The notes beneath the pieces were generated by a model, which saw nothing but the letters and a program-made list of their open reading frames with translations, made no database searches and had not been told where the DNA came from. A DNA stretch of 54,547 bases, from positions 1 through 54,547 of the forward strand of contig NZ_SJPE01000018.1 of assembly GCF_004329815.1 (NCBI RefSeq). Direction: 5' to 3'. Shown here piece after piece: positions 50,047-54,547 of this stretch. Origin of the DNA: Flavobacterium silvisoli (lineage in GTDB: Bacteria; Bacteroidota; Bacteroidia; Flavobacteriales; Flavobacteriaceae). Numbering within the stretch: position 1 is the first letter of the stretch; each line of letters begins with the position of its first letter. The position numbers and the translations under genes are program-made.

Positions 50047-51280
50047 ATAAGATACTTTTACCGTTGAGGATAACCTGTTCAATCAGATTGCTGCCAAAAG
50101 CATACGGTATTTCATAGAAAGAATTCAAGGGTTTGGTAATGATGAGATTGGCCTTCTTTCCTTTGGTGATGCTGCCATGGGTATCCGAAATTCCCATAGC
50201 ATAGGCGCCGTTGAGGGTTGCTGCATTGATGGCTTCTTCGGGGGTCATTTTCATTTTGATACAAGCAGTAGCCACTACAAAATTCATATTCCCGGAGGGT
50301 GTTGTTCCCGGATTAAAATCGGAGGCCAACGCCAAGGGTAATCCGGCGTTGAGCATTTGACGTGCCGGCGTGTAAGGAATGCTGATGAAATAAGAGCAGC
50401 TGGGCAACGCTACCGGCATGGTTTCGGTATTCTTCAACACTTCAATATCGGCATCGGTTACAATTTCGAGATGATCGACCGAGAGGGCATTGTGCTTCAC
50501 ACAGGCGGCAATGCCATCAATGGCGGTAAACTGATTGACGTGTATTTTGGCCCGTAAGCCATATTTTTTACCCGCTTCCATGATGCGTTCGGTTTCTGCC
50601 ACAGAGAAGTAACCGGTTTCTAAAAAGGCATCGATATAATCGGCTAATTTTTCTTCGGCAATTTTGGGCAACATTTGGTCAATGATTAAATCGAGGTAAG
50701 CACTGTGATTTTCCTTGTATGCCGCAGGAAAGGCATGGGCTCCCAGAAACGTAGCTTTGATGGCTATCGGATAGTTTTCGGCCAATTTTTTAATAACCCG
50801 CAGCATTTTCAATTCGCCTGCAACGGTCAAACCGTAACCCGATTTGATTTCGACGGCACCGGTTCCTTGTTGCATCACTTCTTCCAGTCTTTTTTGGGAT
50901 TGACAGTACAATTCTTCTTCGGAGGTTTCGTTCAGTTTTTTGGCCGAATTTAAAATACCACCACCGCGATTGGCAATTTCTTCATACGTCAAGCCATTGA
51001 TTCGGTCTACAAATTCCTGTTCCCTATTCCCGGCATACACTATGTGCGTATGGCTGTCACACCAAGTAGGCAAAACAATTTTACCGGTAGCATCAATGAT
51101 TTCTACGTTCAGCTTCGGGCAATTTTCCATAGGACCAAAGGAAGCAATGATGCCATTTTCTATCAACAGAAAGGCATTTTTAATAGAAGGCAAAACAGCC
51201 ATTTCAGCTCCGGAAACTTTAGCTATAGGGGTTTCGCGCACCTGTAGTAGTTCTTTTATATTGATGAGTAACGTTTGCAT
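50045..51280 (-). CDS. hutI: Imidazolonepropionase
   Basis: With ATG at 51280 (MQTLLINIKELLQV) this is a 411-residue amidohydrolase that opens imidazolone-5-propionate to N-formimidoylglutamate, the substrate of HutG. Metal ligands H77 and H79 lie in CDSHTHIVYAGNRE. Later motifs are GAVEIKSGYGLT, TFLGAHAFP, HVNQFT, SVDHLEI and LASDFNPGTTPSGN, all typical of HutI. An in-frame extension to 51337 is rejected because it adds unrelated residues and runs over a reverse-strand TAAATTTG (51342-51335) that is a likely -7 box. Confidence 0.93.
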   Translation of the reverse strand: MQTLLINIKELLQVRETPIAKVSGAEMAVLPSIKNAFLLIENGIIASFGPMENCPKLNVEIIDATGKIVLPTWCDSHTHIVYAGNREQEFVDRINGLTYEEIANRGGGILNSAKKLNETSEEELYCQSQKRLEEVMQQGTGAVEIKSGYGLTVAGELKMLRVIKKLAENYPIAIKATFLGAHAFPAAYKENHSAYLDLIIDQMLPKIAEEKLADYIDAFLETGYFSVAETERIMEAGKKYGLRAKIHVNQFTAIDGIAACVKHNALSVDHLEIVTDADIEVLKNTETMPVALPSCSYFISIPYTPARQMLNAGLPLALASDFNPGTTPSGNMNFVVATACIKMKMTPEEAINAATLNGAYAMGISDTHGSITKGKKANLIITKPLNSFYEIPYAFGSNLIEQVILNGKSIL

Positions 51281-51334
51281 ACAATGATTTTTGGTAAAAG
51301 TAGTTTGAAAAAAATAAATATGCTTAATTTTAAA

Positions 51335-51342
51335 CAAATTTA
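51335..51342 (-). promoter_or_regulatory. -7 element TAAATTTG of hutI
   Basis: The reverse strand reads TAAATTTG, giving a leader of about 50 nt before the hutI ATG. It sits in the 68-bp divergent gap shared with the CorA gene. Confidence 0.5.
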
Positions 51343-51348
51343 GAGTCC

Positions 51349-52419
51349 GTGAGAAAAATTAAATACAAGAAAGGCAGAAAGGTTCAGCCCGCATTGCTTG
51401 AATATACAGGTATTCATAAGTATACCCAAACCGAAATTCAGTTATTTGTGTATGATGATCCCGACTTGGCGGAGTATCATGAATTTGACATCACGGAAAT
51501 GCAAAAGCACGTTGATTTCAATAAAACCAATTGGCTCAATGTACACGGACTAAATGATACGGAAGTCGTGAGGGCCATCGGTGATTATCTGAACGTTGAC
51601 AATTTCATGCTTTCGGATATTTTGAATACCACCAAAAGAACCAAGCTTGATGAGTATCACGATACGCTGTTCTTTAATGTAAAATCACTATTGCCCGAGG
51701 GAGATTCTACCAATATCAAAGTAGAGCAAATCAGCTTTTTGTTGAAGAAAGGTATTTTGGTTTCTTTTCAGGAAAAGCGCAGTGATTTCTTTACCCACAT
51801 TCGCGAACGCATCCGAACCCATTCGGGAATTGTGAGAACAAAGCAGGCCGATTATTTGTTGTATCTGTTATTAGATGCGATTATGGAGAATTTTTACATT
51901 ACCATTGAAAGCGAAGAGGATAAGGTGGAGGATCTGATTAATTTATCCAAGCAAAGTACCAATTTGTCTATTTTGGAACAAATTGAAAAACACCGCGATA
52001 ATTACAATTTTCTGAAGCGTTCCATCATTCCGTTGCGCGATTCACTGTATTCCATTAAAAGCATCAAAGACGATAATGTATTCAATGCCATAGAAGCGGA
52101 TAATTTTACTTTTTTTGAAAGATTGCATCAAAAATGTCTCGAACTTTTGGAACAAATTGAATACGATTTAACCACACTCGACAGTGCTGCTAATTTCTTC
52201 TTTTCGTCACAAAGCCACAAAATGAATGAAGTGATGAAAACCCTGACAGTGGTTTCCGTTTTCTTCATGCCTTTGACTTTTATCGTTGGCGTTTACGGAA
52301 TGAATTTTGACAACATGCCCGAACTCCATTGGCAGTACGGTTATTTTATCATTTTGGGCTGTATGTTCTTCTTGTTATTGGGAATGATTTATTATTTCAA
52401 AAAGAAGAAATGGTATTGA
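51349..52419 (+). CDS. corA: CorA-family magnesium/cobalt transporter
   Basis: This 356-residue channel-forming protein has a large cytoplasmic N-terminal funnel domain (about 1-290, with a long helical stalk EDKVEDLINLSKQ onward). Two C-terminal transmembrane helices flank the GMN signature (VYGMNFDNMPELHW). Hydrophobic helix 1 is VVSVFFMPLTFIVGVYG and helix 2 is FIILGCMFFLLLGMIYYF, followed by a basic KKKKW end. It should conduct Mg2+ into the cell. The start codon is GTG at 51349; no better in-frame ATG exists before the conserved region. Confidence 0.92.
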   Translation: MRKIKYKKGRKVQPALLEYTGIHKYTQTEIQLFVYDDPDLAEYHEFDITEMQKHVDFNKTNWLNVHGLNDTEVVRAIGDYLNVDNFMLSDILNTTKRTKLDEYHDTLFFNVKSLLPEGDSTNIKVEQISFLLKKGILVSFQEKRSDFFTHIRERIRTHSGIVRTKQADYLLYLLLDAIMENFYITIESEEDKVEDLINLSKQSTNLSILEQIEKHRDNYNFLKRSIIPLRDSLYSIKSIKDDNVFNAIEADNFTFFERLHQKCLELLEQIEYDLTTLDSAANFFFSSQSHKMNEVMKTLTVVSVFFMPLTFIVGVYGMNFDNMPELHWQYGYFIILGCMFFLLLGMIYYFKKKKWY

Positions 52420-52423
52420 TGAG

Positions 52424-53572
52424 TTAATAATTACGAACGGGTGTTTTTAGGTTTTGCTTTAAATACAGTAAACCTATTATTCCGGCGATGAGTGACGAAA
52501 CCAAAATCATGATTTTGGCGTTATCGATGTGCTCTCCATCTGTAAAAGCCAGTAGTGTAATAAAAATGGACATCGTAAATCCAATTCCGCCTAAAAAGCC
52601 CGCTCCTAAAATGGTTTTCCAATTTAAATCTTCCGGAAGTTGACCAATCTTTAACCGCACCGAAATAAAGCTGAAAAGCCCAATCCCGATTGGTTTCCCC
52701 AGGATTAAACCCAAGGCAATTCCTAAGGTGTACGGGTGGTTTAAAGCCGTATGCCAATCTGAGTTCATTGCAATTGCTGTATTGGCCAAAGCAAACAACG
52801 GTAATATAAAAAAGGCTACCGGCTTGTGTAAAAAATGTTGCAAAAGGTAAGAAGTAGATTTCTCATCACCGTTGCCAAAAGGAATGGCAAAGGCCAACAA
52901 CACGCCGGTAATGGTGGCATGTACGCCCGAATTCAACATAAAATACCACATCACCACACCGCTAATCAGATACGGTATGAGATTGCGGATTTTCAATCGG
53001 TTTAATACAAGTAAAAACACAAATATTCCCAGCGCTAAAAGCAAATTGCTCCAAACGATTGTTTTGGTATAAAAAACGGCAATGACCAGAATCGCTCCCA
53101 AATCATCAATGACGGCCAGTGCTGTCAGGAATACTTTTAAGGAAGTGGGCACTCTGCTCCCTAGTAAAGACAGGATTCCCAAAGCAAAAGCGATATCAGT
53201 AGCCATAGGAATTCCGGCTCCCGACTGTGTACTTGTGCCTAAATTGAGCAGTAAATACAAACCGGCTGGGACCACCATCCCGCCCAAAGCAGCGGTAATG
53301 GGCAATAAGGCATTTTTAAGATTAGACAATTCACCAATGTAGACTTCCCGTTCTAATTCCAATCCTATCAACAAAAAGAAAATGGTCATCAGTCCGTCAT
53401 TGATCCAATATTCAATGGGATGATTGCCCAGTTGCGTATGCCAAAGGTGTAAATAATTTTCACTCCAACTGGAGTTTGCTAAAAAAAGAGACAGTAAGGT
53501 GCAGGCAATTAAAATAAAGCCACCGGCTTTTTCACTGTCAAAAAAATCCTTGAAAAGTTTGGTAATGATCAT
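52424..53572 (-). CDS. nhaA: Na+/H+ antiporter NhaA
   Basis: This 382-residue inner-membrane antiporter, with about 12 helices, expels sodium in exchange for protons. Essential aspartates D156 and D157 (ALAVIDDLGAI) and D126 (ATDIAFALGIL) are present. Other family stretches are FFLLIGLELEREVYIGEL (about 65-82), and GHILGKPIG-like LGLILGKPIGIGLF and GGIGFTMSIFI further on. It is convergent with corA, with only 4 bp between their ends. Confidence 0.93.
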   Translation of the reverse strand: MIITKLFKDFFDSEKAGGFILIACTLLSLFLANSSWSENYLHLWHTQLGNHPIEYWINDGLMTIFFLLIGLELEREVYIGELSNLKNALLPITAALGGMVVPAGLYLLLNLGTSTQSGAGIPMATDIAFALGILSLLGSRVPTSLKVFLTALAVIDDLGAILVIAVFYTKTIVWSNLLLALGIFVFLLVLNRLKIRNLIPYLISGVVMWYFMLNSGVHATITGVLLAFAIPFGNGDEKSTSYLLQHFLHKPVAFFILPLFALANTAIAMNSDWHTALNHPYTLGIALGLILGKPIGIGLFSFISVRLKIGQLPEDLNWKTILGAGFLGGIGFTMSIFITLLAFTDGEHIDNAKIMILVSSLIAGIIGLLYLKQNLKTPVRNY

Positions 53573-53585
53573 TTTTCAAAGATAA

Positions 53586-53613
53586 AAAAAGCTCCTCATA
53601 AAAGGAGCTTTTT
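53586..53613 (-). terminator. Terminator of the PorE-like OmpA gene
   Basis: AAAAAGCTCCT, a 6-nt loop, then AGGAGCTTTTT form a perfect 11-bp stem. It lies between the end of the OmpA-family gene and the nhaA start, both reading leftward, so it terminates the OmpA gene. Confidence 0.88.
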
Positions 53614-53647
53614 CAATTAGATTAAATCTTGTTGGCGGATAAAGTAC

Positions 53648-54547
53648 TTATAACGCAGTAATAATAAACTGACTTCTTCTGTTGAGTTGGTGTTCGGCTT
53701 CGGTACACGGAACGCCATCAGCACATTTGTTTACGAGTTGTGATTCACCGTATCCTTTGGCGGTCAATCTGTCGGCTTTAATACCGTTTTTGATTAACCA
53801 GTCTTTGGTTGATTTGGCTCTTCTGTCGGATAGTTTTTCGTTGTAAGCAAAAGAGGCTCGGGAGTCGGTATGGGAACGAATATCAATTTTCATGGTTGGA
53901 TATTGCTCCAGTACGTCTAAGATTTTAGCTAAATCGATAGCAGCATCGGGACGGATGTTCCATTTGTCTAAATCAAAATAGATTAAGTTGATACCGAATA
54001 CATCGGCTAAATCACCCCCAATGGGGATTGGTTTGGCGGTTTTTTCCAGTTCGATATTGAGCTCGGTTTTACCGGATTCTTTCCCGATGATTACCGGAGA
54101 TTCTTTGGTGTTGTATCCTTCCAGAGAAGCTCTGACGTAGTATTTCTCTCCACACTCCACTTCGGTGAATTCGTATTTACCCTGGGCATCAGACACGGTT
54201 TCTTTTAATTTTTTGAAGTTGCTGTCCATCAGCACCAGTGCTGCTCCGGGTAAAATAACTTTGGTATCCTGATCGGTCACCACCCCTGTCAACACTTGTT
54301 CACACCAGATGGGACGGGTTTCGGTGAATTTGTAGATATCATCGTTTCCTTGTCCACCGTCGCGATTGGAACTTAAGTATCCTTTTTTAGTTTTGGAGTT
54401 GATAATTAAAGCAAAATCATCTTTAGTACTGTTGGCTTCTTCTCCCACGTTGAGCACCTGCTTGAAGTTAAGCGATCCGTCTTTCGGGATTTTAGTAATG
54501 AAAATATCCAAACCGCCAAGACCGGGCTGTCCGTCCGAGGCAAAGTA
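53648..54547 (-). CDS. PorE-like propeller-CRD-OmpA family protein (C-terminal part)
   Basis: The frame is open to the right edge, giving the last 299 codons. The first visible residues (YFASDGQPGLGGLDIF) and YLSSNRDGGQGNDDIYKF are PD40 beta-propeller repeats. A carboxypeptidase-regulatory-like domain follows (about 90-165, LTGVVTDQDTKVILPGA). A C-terminal OmpA domain comes last (about 185-297) with IDIRSHTDSRAS and LSDRRAKSTKDWLI. This order occurs in PorE of the type IX secretion system and in OmpA proteins beside PorP/SprF genes. The N-terminal part, usually TPR repeats, lies outside the window. An internal TTG at 54511 is not the start. Confidence 0.85.
   Translation of the reverse strand, partial: YFASDGQPGLGGLDIFITKIPKDGSLNFKQVLNVGEEANSTKDDFALIINSKTKKGYLSSNRDGGQGNDDIYKFTETRPIWCEQVLTGVVTDQDTKVILPGAALVLMDSNFKKLKETVSDAQGKYEFTEVECGEKYYVRASLEGYNTKESPVIIGKESGKTELNIELEKTAKPIPIGGDLADVFGINLIYFDLDKWNIRPDAAIDLAKILDVLEQYPTMKIDIRSHTDSRASFAYNEKLSDRRAKSTKDWLIKNGIKADRLTAKGYGESQLVNKCADGVPCTEAEHQLNRRSQFIITAL

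Noticed and set aside
53648..54511. A complete 287-residue OmpA protein starting at 54511
   Set aside because: The frame stays open to the window edge with propeller repeats upstream, so the TTG at 54511 is internal and the gene is cut.

Overview
The window looks like chromosomal DNA of a Bacteroidota, most likely a Flavobacteriaceae close to Flavobacterium. Three things support this. Many genes are preceded by the TAnnTTTG -7 element of that phylum with almost no Shine-Dalgarno sequence. The genes include type IX secretion (T9SS) signatures: a secreted MBG-repeat protein with a type-C-like sorting tail, and a propeller-CRD-OmpA protein. The gene families themselves (MoaC-MoaB fusion, TPR hybrid histidine kinase, arginase-family HutG) are typical of the group. 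I found no tRNA, rRNA, CRISPR array or prophage.

Layout: 1-3.7 kb is an accessory edge. It holds the end of an insertion sequence, a hipBA toxin-antitoxin pair with two operator-like palindromes, a secreted EEP-family nuclease, and an orphan IS1-InsA-type zinc-ribbon/HTH protein. From 3.8 to 14.0 kb lies a carboxylate-uptake and acetate/propionate-activation block: outer-membrane porin, MHS transporter with an extra periplasmic segment, two small membrane proteins, an SLC5-STAC-histidine kinase, a receiver-only response regulator, a propionyl-CoA-type synthetase and acetyl-CoA synthetase. This resembles the CrbS/CrbR acetate switch, but the regulator lacks an output domain. From 14.1 to 21.9 kb are housekeeping genes (UvrD-like helicase, YciO-type protein, OmpA lipoprotein, glycosyltransferase, HSDR_N-type nuclease, DNA polymerase III delta, small membrane protein). 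A seven-unit 21-bp tandem repeat sits upstream of the helicase.

21.9-33.2 kb is one long run of close or overlapping genes: guanine deaminase, both xanthine dehydrogenase subunits, XdhC, then MoeA, a secreted SUOX-fold protein, a TauE/SafE permease, MoaD, MoeB-rhodanese, MoaE, MoaC-MoaB and MoaA. It couples guanine-to-urate oxidation to synthesis of the molybdenum cofactor that the dehydrogenase needs. After a large T9SS-exported MBG protein (33.4-36.5 kb), a second operon from its own promoter (36.6-42.6 kb) continues the pathway: PuuD-type urate oxidase, HIU hydrolase fused to OHCU decarboxylase, allantoinase, allantoicase, and a CitE/malate-synthase-like TIM-barrel protein of unknown reaction. 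Together these genes take guanine to ureidoglycolate plus urea.

42.6-54.5 kb holds general genes: EttA-type ABC-F ATPase, TPR hybrid histidine kinase, DEAD-box helicase, HutG and HutI of histidine degradation separated by a coiled-coil membrane protein, CorA, NhaA, and the C-terminal part of a PorE-like OmpA protein cut by the window edge. The best candidates for undescribed biology are the acetate-sensing block with its orphan InsA-like regulator and single-domain receiver, and the purine operon's final CitE-like enzyme and cofactor-less SUOX-fold protein.
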